Positions 63,920 to 64,000 of a DNA stretch of 64,000 nt are shown in pieces. The stretch lies in assembly GCA_964016985.1 (NCBI GenBank), contig OZ024831.1, positions 82,455,636-82,519,635 on the forward strand. Direction: 5' to 3'. This DNA comes from Anodontia alba (lineage: Eukaryota; Mollusca; Bivalvia; Lucinida; Lucinidae). Both the position numbers and the translations under genes were made by a program. The stretch's first letter is position 1. The number at the start of each line of letters is the position of its first letter. The notes under the pieces are model-generated. The model saw only the letters and a program-made list of their open reading frames with translations, had not been told where the DNA came from and did not search any database.

Positions 63920-64000
<81 letters not shown>
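63912..64000. repeat. (TA)n microsatellite at window end
   Basis: GTGTGTATGTGTGTATATAT grades into an uninterrupted TA run that reaches position 64000, so its full length is unknown. Confidence 0.97.

Overview
This is animal nuclear DNA, probably from a heterodont bivalve such as a venerid clam. That identification is an inference from AT-rich gene-poor sequence, many hairpin-bearing MITEs of the TGATCAGA / GTCTACACTGTTTGC type, tRNA-derived SINEs, and an internally repetitive element ending in CTCAGGTGAGCTAAAAA. There is no bacterial gene organisation. Only one locus looks like a host gene: a first coding exon of a small secreted cysteine-rich peptide at 23,370-23,577 (+), with a possible second exon at 23,872. 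Every other recognisable coding stretch is a decayed transposon fragment: LINE ORF1 (1.04-2.09 kb and 44.25-44.61 kb, both minus), a LINE reverse-transcriptase C-terminus (36.2-37.6 kb, minus), a pogo/Tigger-type transposase broken into two pieces (43.9-44.3 and 45.8-46.3 kb, plus), and an unidentified broken frame at 27.42-27.80 kb (minus).

The largest-scale structure is an old direct segmental duplication. Block A (about 3.3-11.7 kb, possibly to 15.8 kb) is collinear with block B (about 35.9-50.1 kb, possibly to 52.2 kb). Diverged single-copy-like sequence, a 44-bp minisatellite and several MITEs occur in the same order in both. Insertions private to one block can be read against the empty site in the other. 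Block A carries a TTAA-flanked MITE and an 830-bp insert with 13-bp direct repeats. Block B carries a 5'-truncated LINE, a hAT-like MITE with an 8-bp target duplication, and a Tigger-like MITE at TA.

Between the blocks lie a 38-bp satellite (12.96-14.53 kb), several long hairpins, the peptide locus, a 2-kb element with terminal inverted repeats and subterminal GTCCGTGAATA words (26.47-28.49 kb) that was hit by a SINE with a perfect 15-bp target duplication, and a 6-kb element with 0.8-kb inverted arms (28.56-34.68 kb) whose centre is built of TGCCTACT-like words. Right of block B are nested MITEs and SINEs (52.6-53.4 kb), two tandem arrays (56.4-57.6 kb), a 2.8-kb pearl/Helentron-like element with about 15 units of 165 bp (57.7-60.5 kb), two SINEs (62.5-63.1 kb) and a terminal TA run.

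The most unusual items are: a miniature retroelement at 43.31-43.78 kb whose presumed LTR carries a tRNA-Asp-like domain with intact box B and whose 5' LTR is a head-to-head palindrome of that domain; one hairpin core shared by MITE families with different termini; and a hairpin MITE lying at the same paralogous position in both blocks but in opposite orientation. All alignments here were made by eye, so boundaries are approximate unless a target duplication fixes them.
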